Positions 7,159 through 15,028 are shown, counted from the first letter of the stretch. The stretch: 21,336 nt of DNA from Clostridium sp. UBA4548 (GCF_002387895.1 NZ_DGLI01000009.1:1-21336), one strand, 5' to 3'. Numbers and translations are program-made. The notes: generated from the sequence alone by a model not told the origin.

Positions 7159-7965
7159 ATGAAAAATTTATTAACTATAGCAGGGTCAGATTCTTGCGGA
7201 GGAGCTGGAATACAGGCTGATCTAAAGACTTTCTCAGCTCATGGAGTTTATGGCATGAGCGCTATTACAGCTATAACTGCTCAAAACACTCAGGGAGTTT
7301 TTGCAGTTCAAGATATTAATCCTGAAATAATTGAGGCTCAAATTGATGCCATTTTTCAAGATATAGAAGTTCATGGAGTTAAGATTGGTATGGTATCGCA
7401 AATAGAAACTATTAAGGCAATAGGTAAGAAAATTAAGCAGTATAATCCACCTAATGTGGTAGTAGACCCTGTAATGATTTCAAAAAGTGGATATGATTTG
7501 CTCAAACCTGAAGCAAAGGCTACTTTAATTAAAGAATTAATACCATTAGCAAAATTAATCACTCCAAATCTTCCAGAAGCTGAAGCAATTACAGGAAGGA
7601 AAATTGAAACTTTAGAAGATATGAAGGTTGCTGCAAGAGAAATTTATAAAATGGGAGTTAAAAATGTACTTATTAAGGGTGGTCATTTGCCAGATAGAGC
7701 GGTAGATGTGCTCTATGATGGAGAAGAATTTACCTTTTATGAGATGGACAGGATAGATACTAGAAATACTCATGGTACTGGTTGTACTCTTTCCTCTTCC
7801 ATTGCCGCTAATTTAGGAAAAGGACAAGATATAAAAACTGCCTTAAAAAACTCAAAGGAGTATATAACTTTAGCTATTAAGCATTCAATAGAATTAGGAA
7901 AAGGTGTTGGGCCTACTAACCATTTTTATTCTTTATATGAAAAGGCAGGGATATTAGAAGAGTAG
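7159..7965 (+). CDS. thiD: HMP / HMP-phosphate kinase ThiD
   Basis: Ribokinase-fold kinase of 268 residues that phosphorylates 4-amino-5-hydroxymethyl-2-methylpyrimidine to its mono- and then diphosphate, the pyrimidine half of thiamine. The start is ATG 7159, with GGAGGGG at 7148-7154 just upstream; an earlier in-frame ATG at 7141 would include that site in the coding region. Motifs are the N-terminal IAGSDSCGGAGIQAD, which binds substrate, VVVDPVMISKSG in the middle, TPNLPEAE, LIKGGHL, and the C-terminal anion hole and catalytic segment NTHGTGCTLSSSIAA with Cys209. Length matches the family. It lies 20 nt after cytX. After its stop comes a 170-nt gap before thiM, with possible RNA structure but no clear terminator. 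Confidence 0.96.
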   Translation: MKNLLTIAGSDSCGGAGIQADLKTFSAHGVYGMSAITAITAQNTQGVFAVQDINPEIIEAQIDAIFQDIEVHGVKIGMVSQIETIKAIGKKIKQYNPPNVVVDPVMISKSGYDLLKPEAKATLIKELIPLAKLITPNLPEAEAITGRKIETLEDMKVAAREIYKMGVKNVLIKGGHLPDRAVDVLYDGEEFTFYEMDRIDTRNTHGTGCTLSSSIAANLGKGQDIKTALKNSKEYITLAIKHSIELGKGVGPTNHFYSLYEKAGILEE

Positions 7966-7986
7966 TTTTTTTATTTGCTTATTTAT

Positions 7987-8054
7987 GTATTTGAGTACAC
8001 TAAAACTTAACATAATATCTTACCTAAAGGCTCAAATACTAGTGATAAGTTTTA
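7987..8054 (+). other. Interleaved helices in the thiD-thiM gap
   Basis: Two perfect 9-bp complementary pairs interleave: GTATTTGAG (7987-7995) with CTCAAATAC (8031-8039), and TAAAACTTA (8001-8009) with TAAGTTTTA (8046-8054). They could form a pseudoknot or two alternative hairpins. It is unlike any riboswitch I recognise. Confidence 0.45.
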
Positions 8055-8136
8055 ACTATGTGTTTTTCAATGAATTTGTTAAGTATATTAGGTTAGTAAT
8101 GAAGATAAAATGAATATTATAGAAGGAGAGTTTGAG

Positions 8137-8949
8137 ATGAATATTATAAAGGAAGTTATTAATGGTTTAAGAGAAGTAAAGGAAAAAAGTCCTTTGGTGC
8201 ATCACATAACAAACTATGTTACTGTTAATGATTGTGCAAATATTGTACTAGCATTAGGGGGTTCTCCAGTTATGGCTGATGATATTAAAGAAGTTGAAGA
8301 AATGGTTTCTTTTGCATCGGCACTAGTTATTAATATTGGAACTTTAAATGAAAGAACTATTAATTCTATGATCAAGGCTGGAATTAGAGCGAATGAGTTA
8401 AATATTCCTGTAATATTAGACCCAGTAGGCGTAGGGGCTACCGCTTTGAGAACAAAAACTGCTAAGGTATTATTAGAGAAAGTTAAGTTTGCTGTAATTA
8501 GAGGTAATATGTCTGAAATAAAATTTATTGCTGGTATAGATGTAGATATTAAAGGAGTAGATTCAGTAGCTAGTGATGAGGGTGCATTAGCAATAGCACA
8601 GAATTTAGCTAGAAGATTAAGTACAGTGGTGGCAATAACTGGAGCGAGAGATACAATAACAGATGGGAAAAGATATTGTTTAGTTGACAATGGACACAAA
8701 ATCCTGTCTAGAGTTACAGGAACTGGTTGTATGAGCACATCTTTGATAGGTACTTATATGGGAGTAACTCAAGATTCTTTAATATCAGCAGTTGCCGGCA
8801 TTATAACAATGGGCATTGCAGGGGAAAAGTCTTATGAATCCTTGAAAGAAGATGAAGGTATAGGGACATTTAAAGGAAGACTTTTTGATAATATATACAA
8901 TTTTAGTGAAAAAGACTTAAAATCAAGGGGGAAAGTTACTTATGAATAA
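8137..8949 (+). CDS. thiM: Hydroxyethylthiazole kinase ThiM
   Basis: Kinase of 270 residues that phosphorylates 4-methyl-5-(2-hydroxyethyl)thiazole, salvaging the thiazole half of thiamine. I start it at ATG 8137, because AAGGAGAG lies just upstream; the in-frame ATG at 8110 would place that site inside the gene. Motifs are PLVHHITNYVTVNDCAN at the N-terminus, ALGGSPVMA, ILDPVGVGA, and VTGTGCMSTSLIG, with Cys198 at the position of the catalytic cysteine known from Bacillus subtilis. Its last codons overlap thiE by 8 nt, so the two are translationally coupled. It supplies thiazole phosphate to ThiE, which joins it to the ThiD product. The first codons (ATGAATATTATA) repeat the sequence at 8110-8121, a short duplication at the gene start. 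Confidence 0.96.
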   Translation: MNIIKEVINGLREVKEKSPLVHHITNYVTVNDCANIVLALGGSPVMADDIKEVEEMVSFASALVINIGTLNERTINSMIKAGIRANELNIPVILDPVGVGATALRTKTAKVLLEKVKFAVIRGNMSEIKFIAGIDVDIKGVDSVASDEGALAIAQNLARRLSTVVAITGARDTITDGKRYCLVDNGHKILSRVTGTGCMSTSLIGTYMGVTQDSLISAVAGIITMGIAGEKSYESLKEDEGIGTFKGRLFDNIYNFSEKDLKSRGKVTYE

Positions 8950-9568
8950 TATAGATGTATCTCTTTATGCAGTTACAGATAGAGGGATTTTAGGAGAAAA
9001 AGATTTATATTTGAGTATAGAAGAAGCAATTGAAGGTGGAGTTACTGTATTGCAACTTAGGGAAAAAAATATATCTACTTTGGAATTTCACAATATTGCA
9101 TTGAAAGCCAAGGCTATAACTTCTAAGTATAAGGTGCCTCTAATCATCAATGACAGGATTGATATTGTTATGAGTTCTGATGCTGATGGACTTCATATTG
9201 GACAAGATGATATGCCACTAGCTATTGCCAGAAAAGTCCTTGGTAAAGATAAAATAATAGGGGTGTCTGTTAGAACTTTAGAAGAAGCCTTAGCTGCTGT
9301 GGAAAATGGAGCAGATTATTTAGGAGTTGGAGCAGTTTACCCTACAGGATCAAAGGATGATGCTACTTTAGTAGGATTAGACATTCTTAAAGTTATAAAG
9401 GAAAATGTTAAAATACCAGTGGTTGCAATTGGAGGAATTAACGCAGATAACTGTAGACAGGTCATGAGTTTTAAGGCAGATGGAGTTGCGGTTATTTCAG
9501 CTATATTTGGAAAATCTAATATAGGTGATGCTTGTAAAAATTTAAAAGATTTAGTTCTACAAAAATAG
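8942..9568 (+). CDS. thiE: Thiamine phosphate synthase ThiE
   Basis: TIM-barrel enzyme of 208 residues that condenses HMP diphosphate with thiazole phosphate to give thiamine phosphate and pyrophosphate. Family motifs run in order: GGVTVLQLREKN, PLIINDRIDI, DGLHIGQDDMP, GVSVRT, DYLGVGAVYPTGSKDD, and PVVAIGGINADN, which together form the diphosphate and thiazole phosphate sites. The length is typical. Its ATG lies within the end of thiM, downstream of an AAGGGGGAAAG ribosome binding site in thiM codons. It is the last gene of the operon and is followed by a strong terminator shared with the convergent gene. With cytX, thiD and thiM it makes a complete salvage route from HMP and thiazole. Confidence 0.96.
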   Translation: MNNIDVSLYAVTDRGILGEKDLYLSIEEAIEGGVTVLQLREKNISTLEFHNIALKAKAITSKYKVPLIINDRIDIVMSSDADGLHIGQDDMPLAIARKVLGKDKIIGVSVRTLEEALAAVENGADYLGVGAVYPTGSKDDATLVGLDILKVIKENVKIPVVAIGGINADNCRQVMSFKADGVAVISAIFGKSNIGDACKNLKDLVLQK

Positions 9569-9575
9569 AAAGTTT

Positions 9576-9625
9576 AAAGGTTATACTAAAGGGAACTTAT
9601 AGTCCTTTAGTATAACCTTTTTTGG
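9576..9625. terminator. Bidirectional terminator between thiE and the VTT gene
   Basis: A perfect 17-bp stem (9576-9592 with 9604-9620) around an 11-nt loop, with a T-run after it on the plus strand and an A-rich run before it for the minus strand. The stop of the convergent gene lies in the loop, so the right arm also codes for that protein's last residues (GYTKGL). Confidence 0.92.
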
Positions 9626-10265
9626 TTTTAACTTTATTCCAAGATTTTATGCTGTAAAGTGTAATTAATGCAGTTCCACATAGAAGTAAAACTATTGTAA
9701 GTGTGGACATATGGAAGCTATAACCTAAAATACTATAAATAATAACCCAGGGAATATGAGTTAAAAGAACTATAGTAACATATTTTGAAAAGGAAATATC
9801 TAAGGTTGATAATAGTAAACAAAGCAAATCACCAGGAGCTATGGGGCAAAGAAGACCAATAGTAAAAACTTTAGTCCCACTATTGTTTAGTAGTTGGTGA
9901 AGATTAGGATTTTTCTTTATTAGCCAGCTTTTAAGATTATCACCAAGGAAATACCTACCTGCTAAAAATACTAATATCAAGCTAATTAGGTATGCAAGGG
10001 TAGAAAAAAATATTGCTTTTACAGGAGGTAAAATTAAACCACCTAAAACGCAAAATACAGAGCCGGGAATCCCCATAAAAACCCTTACAATAGAAAGAAT
10101 CATAAAGGTTAGTAGAGTAGAATTAGGATTACTAAGGACAATTTTTTTTAGACTTTGTAAATCACTAGGTATCAACTTGAATTTATATAAAACTATAAGT
10201 AGAATAACATATAGAAATAGAAAAATAACTTTGTAGTTTACTTTGAGTTTTAGCAGTTTAGTCAT
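9597..10265 (-). CDS. TVP38/TMEM64 (VTT/DedA-like) membrane protein
   Basis: Membrane protein of 222 residues with about six hydrophobic segments. The central part, RVFMGIPGSVFCVLGGLILP, followed by a Leu-rich helix, FLAGRYFLG and, later, CPIAPGDLLCLL, fits the VTT domain of the TVP38/TMEM64 family. Relatives of this fold act as lipid scramblases or lipid-carrier flippases in other systems, but no substrate can be named here. The start is ATG 10263-10265, with AAGGAG 9 nt upstream. It is transcribed toward the thiamine operon and shares its terminator. The upstream region to 10719 carries no gene, and I could not place a convincing promoter. The family call is fairly secure; the physiological role is unknown. 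Confidence 0.85.
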   Translation of the reverse strand: MTKLLKLKVNYKVIFLFLYVILLIVLYKFKLIPSDLQSLKKIVLSNPNSTLLTFMILSIVRVFMGIPGSVFCVLGGLILPPVKAIFFSTLAYLISLILVFLAGRYFLGDNLKSWLIKKNPNLHQLLNNSGTKVFTIGLLCPIAPGDLLCLLLSTLDISFSKYVTIVLLTHIPWVIIYSILGYSFHMSTLTIVLLLCGTALITLYSIKSWNKVKTKKGYTKGL

Positions 10266-10531
10266 AAATTTAAGCTCCTTGTATATTTATTGGTAACTAA
10301 CTTCATAGGTATAAAATTTGTATAACTTTTTAATAAATAAGAATTTAAACACGCTATGGAAAGATAAATTTTCTATACTATAAAAACATATTTTTTTAAT
10401 AACACATTTATAACAACTTTTAAATTATTTTTATAATTAATTGTGAGAATTAAATGAATCCATACACATATCTCAATTTATTATATATGTAATTAGGACT
10501 TAAGTCACTATAAAAAATTACTATGTAGCCC

Positions 10532-10561
10532 TAAATTGCATATTACAGAATATGCAATTTA
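10532..10561. repeat. Perfect 13-bp hairpin in a gene-free gap
   Basis: TAAATTGCATATT pairs perfectly with AATATGCAATTTA around the 4-nt loop ACAG. No T-run follows on the plus strand, so it is a poor terminator. The surrounding 10282-10718 contains no gene that I can support. It may be a protein-binding palindrome or part of a small RNA. Confidence 0.6.
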
Positions 10562-10718
10562 AGTAGCGTATGGAGTTTCATATAAAATTTAATGATAACA
10601 GTGTATTAAGCCCTCTAGAAATCAAATAATATTGATTAAAAAGAAGGTATACAAAAGTACCTATAGTTTAATAAAGGATTTATTCATAAAAAGTAAGAGA
10701 AGATAGGAAAAAATTGGA

Positions 10719-10749
10719 GTTGTAAATGATAAAGATTATCATTTACAAC
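10719..10749. promoter_or_regulatory. Fur-family-like operator over the rpsD promoter
   Basis: Perfect 14-bp arms around a 3-nt centre. The core, TGATAAAGATTATCA (10727-10741), differs from the classic Fur 7-1-7 box TGATAATNATTATCA at one position, and the flanks AAAT/ATTT also resemble Zur boxes. The right arm covers the -35 element, so a bound protein should repress. Fur and Zur cannot be told apart from sequence alone. Confidence 0.7.
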
Positions 10750-10770
10750 ATTAAGCAACTATGTTATAAT
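10742..10770 (+). promoter_or_regulatory. Sigma-A promoter of rpsD
   Basis: TTTACA (10742-10747), a 17-nt spacer and TATAAT (10765-10770) with an extended TG. It predicts a transcript start near 10777 and a leader of about 90 nt. Confidence 0.85.
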
Positions 10771-10776
10771 TTGATT

Positions 10777-10867
10777 ACGGCTGACTGGCGCCAAATTATT
10801 ACCGCGATAATTAATTAGAGCGGCAGAGAAATATTCCTGTAAGCTCTTCAATAACAGGAGGAATAAT
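10777..10867 (+). ncRNA. Structured 5' leader of rpsD (S4 autoregulatory type)
   Basis: The 90-nt leader is GC-richer than its surroundings. It contains ACCGC / GCGG and AATTAT / ATAATT pairings, and ATTCCTGT (10832-10839) can pair with the ACAGGAGGAAT that holds the ribosome binding site. S4 represses its own mRNA through leaders of this sort in Firmicutes, and clostridial S4 leaders have been described. Membership in a known RNA family is not tested here. Confidence 0.55.
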
Positions 10868-11446
10868 ATGGCGAAATATATGGGACCTAGATTTAAAGTT
10901 GCAAGACGTCTAGGAGTAAATGTATTTAATCACCCAAAAGCATTAAACAGGGGTGTAAAAAAACAAAAGCTTTCTGAGTATGGAGAACAACTACTTGAAA
11001 AGCAGAAATTAAAAGCATACTATGGTGTGTTAGAAAAGCAGTTTAGAAAAATAGTTTTTGATTCAATAAAATCAAAATCGAAGACTGAAGATATGTTGGT
11101 TCAAAGTCTTGAAAGAAGGCTTGATAATTTAGTTTATAGACTAGGTTTTGCAGCTACTTTAAGACAAGGAAGACAAATGGTGAATCATGGACATATTTTA
11201 GTAAATGGTGAAAAAGTTGATATTCCTTCCTATAAGGTTAATGTGGGAGACATAATTACATTGAAAGAAAAGTCTAAGAAGACTTCTATGTTTGTAACTA
11301 ATTTCACAGACACTATGATTTCAGTACCTTATTTGGAGAAAAATGTTGAAGCATTCTCAGGAAAATTAATAAGACTTCCAAACAGTGAAGAAGTCCCTGT
11401 GGAAGTTAAGTATTCAAAGATTATAGAGTTTTATTCTAAAAATTAA
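10868..11446 (+). CDS. rpsD: 30S ribosomal protein S4, cysteine-free paralog
   Basis: S4 of 192 residues that binds 16S rRNA early in small-subunit assembly. The N-terminal domain has KQKLSEYGEQLLEKQKLKAYYGVLEKQFRK. The S4 RNA-binding domain reads RRLDNLVYRLGF, then RQMVNHGHILVNGEKVDIPS. The C-terminus IIEFYSKN matches the usual ending. The protein has no cysteine at all. Clostridial main-copy S4 normally carries an N-terminal four-cysteine zinc site, so this looks like the zinc-independent form, and it is slightly shorter than the usual 200-206 residues. It stands alone, outside the S13-S11-S4-rpoA operon where the main copy normally lies, which supports a second copy. A Fur-family-like operator and a structured leader precede it. 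The start ATG follows ACAGGAGG. Confidence 0.93.
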   Translation: MAKYMGPRFKVARRLGVNVFNHPKALNRGVKKQKLSEYGEQLLEKQKLKAYYGVLEKQFRKIVFDSIKSKSKTEDMLVQSLERRLDNLVYRLGFAATLRQGRQMVNHGHILVNGEKVDIPSYKVNVGDIITLKEKSKKTSMFVTNFTDTMISVPYLEKNVEAFSGKLIRLPNSEEVPVEVKYSKIIEFYSKN

Positions 11447-11457
11447 TAAACTTATGT

Positions 11458-11485
11458 GGTGCCTCAAAATTTGGGGTGCCTTTTT
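11458..11485 (+). terminator. Terminator after rpsD
   Basis: GGTGCCTCAAA pairs with TTTGGGGTGCC (with some G-U pairs), followed by TTTTT, 12 nt after the rpsD stop. The following 11486-11637 shows no gene. Confidence 0.85.
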
Positions 11486-11637
11486 GTTATCTGAAATTAA
11501 ATGCATACACTTATAATAATAGAAGAACCATGAGAATTATATTGAGGTAAATTTTAAAGTTATAAATGAAAAGTTTAATTTTCAAGAAAATATCTAATTG
11601 TTAGGAGATTTGATAAATTATACATATAGAAATTATA

Positions 11638-11666
11638 TTGACTTCATGGATTAATTTTGATATACT
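11638..11666 (+). promoter_or_regulatory. Sigma-A promoter of lysA
   Basis: TTGACT (11638-11643), a 17-nt spacer and TATACT (11661-11666), about 50 nt upstream of the lysine riboswitch. Confidence 0.8.
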
Positions 11667-11715
11667 CACTTCAATGTTTGAACAACAGTTAAAACAAAAT
11701 AGCGCATAAACAATA

Positions 11716-11886
11716 TGATATAGAGGCCGCGAATTGTCAATAGTAACATATGCTTTAAGTAAGTATATGCAAAAGGGGCGTTCGCCGAAGTTTGTAACAT
11801 CAAAGTTATGAATTGGGATTATACTGAATAAGTATAATACTGTCTTTAGAGAATTGCCCAATTTTCTAAAGGAGTGCTTATCATAT
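11716..11886 (+). ncRNA. Lysine riboswitch (L box)
   Basis: The L-box signatures occur in order: ATAGAGGCCGCGA (11720-11732), AGTAA, AAGGGGCGTTCGCCGAAG (11773-11790), and AAAGGAGTGCTTATC (11869-11883), the 5' and 3' elements closing the aptamer. Lysine binding should favour the downstream terminator and reduce lysA transcription. A minus-strand frame of 97 codons crosses this element but is only an antisense shadow. Confidence 0.95.
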
Positions 11887-11914
11887 TGGGGCAAAAGGAT
11901 TATTGTTATTTATA

Positions 11915-11950
11915 ACAGTCATGAGACCTTTTGCTCATGGCTGTTTTTGT
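11915..11950 (+). terminator. Terminator of the lysine riboswitch
   Basis: ACAGTCATGAG pairs with CTCATGGCTGT (one G-U) around an 8-nt loop, followed by TTTTTGTTTTT. It lies 30 nt after the aptamer and 40 nt before lysA, the standard attenuation layout. Confidence 0.92.
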
Positions 11951-11990
11951 TTTTCCAAAATAACTAATTAATAAAAAAGGGGAGAGTCCT

Positions 11991-13292
11991 ATGAAATTAT
12001 TTGGAACTGCAAGTGTAAATGACAAAGGAAATCTAGAAATAGGTAAATGTGATGTAGTGGACTTAGCAAATAAATTTGGTACACCACTTTATTTAGTTGA
12101 TGAAGAGTTAATTAGAAATAATTGTAGACTATTTAAAAGTAGCTTTAGTGATAGTGACATTGAAGCTGAAGTGATATATGCATCAAAGGCATTTTTAAAT
12201 TTAGCTATGTGTAAGATTATTCATGAAGAAGGGGTATCGTTAGATGTAGTATCTGGAGGGGAGTTGTACACAGCAATTAAAGCAAAGTTTCCTCCTGATA
12301 AAATCTATATGCATGGAAATAATAAAACGAAAGAAGAACTTACTCTTGCCATTAAAGCTCAAGTTGGAAGAATTGTTGTGGATAATCTTCAAGAATTATA
12401 TTTAACTGAAAGATTATGCCAGGAGTTAAAAACAAAAGCTGAAGTGTTATTAAGAGTAAATCCAGGAATTGAGGCTCATACTCATGAATATATTCAAACT
12501 TCAACTAATGATTCAAAGTTTGGAATTTCTATATTTCAAGAGGAGATATGTGAAATAATAAGTAAGTTTCAAAGTAGTGACAATGTGACTTTAAAAGGAT
12601 TCCATTGTCATATTGGATCCCAGATTTTTGAGGAAACCTCATTTTATAGAGAAGTTTCAGTAATGTTGCAATTTCTGGGGAAAGTAGCTAAGGAATGTGA
12701 TTTTATTACTGAGGAATTAAATTTAGGAGGGGGCTTTGGAGTATATTACTCCCAAGATGATACCCCAGTTGATATTCCCAATTGCCTTCAGAATATGATT
12801 GAGACAATTAAAAAGAATGCAAAGAAGCTTAATATTAGGCTTCCAAAGATAATGATAGAACCAGGGAGAGCAATAGTTGCTAATGCTGGAACTACTATTT
12901 ATAGCATAGGTGGAACTAAGAAAACCTATGGGGGAAAGAATTTTATTTTTGTTGATGGTGGTATGACAGATAATCCAAGAACTGCATTGTATGATGCCAA
13001 ATATGAAGCTGTTATTGCAAACAAAGCTAACTATGAAAATAAAGAGACTTACACAGTGGCAGGAAAGTGTTGTGAATCCGGAGATGTAATAATAAAAAAT
13101 ATTGAATTGCCAATAGCAGAGCCTGAGGATATTTTAGCTGTATTTAGTACAGGGGCTTACAACTATAGTATGTCAAGTAATTATAATAGAATTCCTAGAC
13201 CAGCAGTAGTTTTTGCAAAGGATGGAGAAGCTAAATTAGCTGTAAAAAGAGAGAGTTATGAGGATATATTAAGAAATGATGTTGAGTTCTAA
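11991..13292 (+). CDS. lysA: Diaminopimelate decarboxylase
   Basis: PLP-dependent fold-III decarboxylase of 433 residues that converts meso-diaminopimelate to L-lysine, the last step of lysine synthesis. PLP is held by Lys66 in VIYASKAF. Further motifs are SLDVVSGGELYTA, HGNNKT, GFHCHIGSQI, the phosphate-binding LNLGGGFGVYY, EPGRAIVANAG, and CCESGDVI, whose Cys contributes to the partner subunit's active site in this family; STGAYNYSMSSNYN lies near the C-terminus. The length is typical. The start ATG follows GGGGAG. It is controlled by the lysine riboswitch upstream. lysC follows after a 310-nt gap with its own strong ribosome binding site, so the two early and late lysine enzymes are neighbours but perhaps separately transcribed. 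Confidence 0.97.
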   Translation: MKLFGTASVNDKGNLEIGKCDVVDLANKFGTPLYLVDEELIRNNCRLFKSSFSDSDIEAEVIYASKAFLNLAMCKIIHEEGVSLDVVSGGELYTAIKAKFPPDKIYMHGNNKTKEELTLAIKAQVGRIVVDNLQELYLTERLCQELKTKAEVLLRVNPGIEAHTHEYIQTSTNDSKFGISIFQEEICEIISKFQSSDNVTLKGFHCHIGSQIFEETSFYREVSVMLQFLGKVAKECDFITEELNLGGGFGVYYSQDDTPVDIPNCLQNMIETIKKNAKKLNIRLPKIMIEPGRAIVANAGTTIYSIGGTKKTYGGKNFIFVDGGMTDNPRTALYDAKYEAVIANKANYENKETYTVAGKCCESGDVIIKNIELPIAEPEDILAVFSTGAYNYSMSSNYNRIPRPAVVFAKDGEAKLAVKRESYEDILRNDVEF

Positions 13293-13312
13293 AAATAAAT
13301 GAAAGTTATGGA

Positions 13313-13356
13313 GAAACAACTTCAATTGTAAGTAATTCATGATGAGAAGTTGTTTC
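13313..13356 (+). terminator. Hairpin after lysA
   Basis: GAAACAACTTC pairs perfectly with GAAGTTGTTTC around a 22-nt loop, 20 nt after the lysA stop. The T-run is poor, so some read-through into lysC is plausible. Confidence 0.6.
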
Positions 13357-13458
13357 TTTAAATGACTAAGAAACATAAAAGGCATATAAAATGCAAATGG
13401 TATGTTTAATTTAAAGTGTGCGCATATCAATGAAGCCAAGAGATTTTACTTTATTTAT

Positions 13459-13490
13459 ACAAGAGAATACAAGAATACAAGAATATAAGA
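13459..13490 (+). repeat. Short tandem ACAAGAAT repeats
   Basis: The units are ACAAGAGAAT, ACAAGAAT, ACAAGAAT and a degenerate ATAAGA, in the lysA-lysC gap. I see no lysine riboswitch signatures and no gene in 13357-13605. Confidence 0.7.
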
Positions 13491-13605
13491 CATACAAATT
13501 TAAAATAGAGTTAAGTATTTTAAATATCTCGTAGGATTAAACATCTAACTTTCAATGGTAATTATATGTATACAAGATATTTAGAATCAACTAGGAGGAA
13601 TAATA

Positions 13606-14811
13606 ATGGCTATTGTTGTACAGAAATATGGAGGAACTTCTGTAGGAACTACAGATAGAATAAAGGCAGTTGCAGAAAGAGTAATAAAGAGAAAAAAAGC
13701 CGGTGATGAGGTAGTAGTAGTGGTTTCCGCTATGGGCAAAGCAACAGACCACCTTATTAATATGGCAAAAGAGATATCACCTAATCCTAACAAAAGGGAA
13801 TTAGATATGCTGTTAGCCACAGGGGAGCAGGTTTCAATTGCTCTACTTTCAATGGCTTTTCAACAGTATGGTTTTGATTCTATTTCCTTAACAGGATTGC
13901 AAGCAGGAATAAAAACAACTGGAGTCCATACAAAAAATATAATTACAGATATAGATATCGATACAGTAAAGAATTATTTAGATGCAGGGAAAATAGTAGT
14001 TGTAGCTGGATTTCAAGGGGTAAATGAGAATGGCGATATTACCACCTTGGGTAGGGGTGGGTCCGATACTACAGCAGTAGCTTTAGCGGCCAAATTAAAC
14101 TGCATTTGTGAAATTTACACTGATGTAGATGGAATCTACAGTGTAGATCCAAGAGTATATCCTATGGCAAAGAAAATTCATAATATCAGCTATGAAGAAA
14201 TGATGGAGATGGCAAGCTTAGGGGCTGGAGTAATGGAGACAAGAGCTGTTGAAATAGGATGTAAGTATAATATACCCATCTATGTAGCTTTAAGTAGTGA
14301 AGAAAAAAGAGGTACTTATATAAAGGAGTATGATGAAACTATGGAAGAAAAAGCAATTACAGGGCTTACAATAAATGATGATATTTTGATGGTAACAATA
14401 AACAATGTATTACATAAATCTAAAAATGTATCAATTATATTTAATAAATTAGCAAACCACCATATAAATATTGATATGATAAGTCAAACGGCACCTTTAC
14501 ATGATTATGTTAATGTATCCTTTACAGCTAATTTAGAAGATGAACAAGCCATTGATGAAGTAACTACAGAGCTAATGGATGAAATGCCAGATATCGAAAT
14601 ATATAAGGATTCTAATGTGGCAAAGGTATCTGTAGTAGGAATAGGAATGAAAAAACAATCAGGAGTTGCTGGTACTGTATTTAATATTTTTGCGGACAAT
14701 GATATTGAATTTAAGCAGGTAACTACTTCTGAAATAAGCATTTCCTACACAATAGATTCTAAGGATACTCATAAGGCAGCTCTAGTACTAGCAAAAGGCT
14801 TAAATTTATAA
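13606..14811 (+). CDS. lysC: Aspartokinase
   Basis: Monofunctional aspartate kinase of 401 residues that makes beta-aspartyl phosphate, the entry step to lysine, threonine, methionine and diaminopimelate. The kinase domain (about 1-245) has VQKYGGTSVG, VVVVSAMGKATD, LLATGEQVS, TTLGRGGSDTTA and YTDVDGIYSVDPR. Two ACT-type regulatory segments follow (about 255-400), with DILMVTINN, NINIDMISQ, VSVVGIGMKKQSGVAG and FKQVTTSEISISYTID. In relatives these bind lysine or threonine for feedback control; which one acts here cannot be read directly. The start ATG 13606 has AGGAGG 8-9 nt upstream. There is no homoserine dehydrogenase fusion. The gene follows lysA, and no obvious terminator lies right after it; a fresh promoter appears 65 nt later. 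Confidence 0.96.
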   Translation: MAIVVQKYGGTSVGTTDRIKAVAERVIKRKKAGDEVVVVVSAMGKATDHLINMAKEISPNPNKRELDMLLATGEQVSIALLSMAFQQYGFDSISLTGLQAGIKTTGVHTKNIITDIDIDTVKNYLDAGKIVVVAGFQGVNENGDITTLGRGGSDTTAVALAAKLNCICEIYTDVDGIYSVDPRVYPMAKKIHNISYEEMMEMASLGAGVMETRAVEIGCKYNIPIYVALSSEEKRGTYIKEYDETMEEKAITGLTINDDILMVTINNVLHKSKNVSIIFNKLANHHINIDMISQTAPLHDYVNVSFTANLEDEQAIDEVTTELMDEMPDIEIYKDSNVAKVSVVGIGMKKQSGVAGTVFNIFADNDIEFKQVTTSEISISYTIDSKDTHKAALVLAKGLNL

Positions 14812-14877
14812 TTACATTTAATAAGGTGCTTATAAGAATTTATTAATAGTTTAATTTAAGAATAATATTGACTATAA

Positions 14878-14906
14878 TGGAAAAAAGTACTAATATATAT
14901 TTATAT
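14878..14906 (+). promoter_or_regulatory. Sigma-A promoter of the ABC exporter leader
   Basis: TTGACT (14878-14883), a 17-nt spacer and TAATAT (14901-14906). It is the nearest strong promoter upstream of the ABC genes, 850 nt away, and predicts a transcript start near 14913. Confidence 0.65.
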
Positions 14907-15028
14907 GGGTTAAATATAGAGTTCTTTTTAGAAATTTTAATTTAATCTCTAGAGCCTTTGAGAGGGATAGGAGATTAATTCTATTCCAAAACTAAAAGCG
15001 AGATAAAATAAATTCGGAGGTAAGGGTA

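Noticed and set aside
8110..8136. Earlier ATG as the thiM start
   Set aside because: The AAGGAGAG ribosome binding site sits between the two ATGs and serves the one at 8137, which also gives Cys198 its family numbering.
8214..8738. Long minus-strand open frame opposite thiM
   Set aside because: It lies wholly inside thiM, whose motifs are complete; the frame is a shadow of its codon pattern.
11601..11894. Minus-strand open frame of 97 codons
   Set aside because: It lies antisense across the lysA promoter and lysine riboswitch, whose conserved strings explain the sequence, and it has no family resemblance.
13293..13605. Second lysine riboswitch before lysC
   Set aside because: None of the L-box strings seen before lysA occur here, only a hairpin after lysA and short ACAAGAAT repeats.
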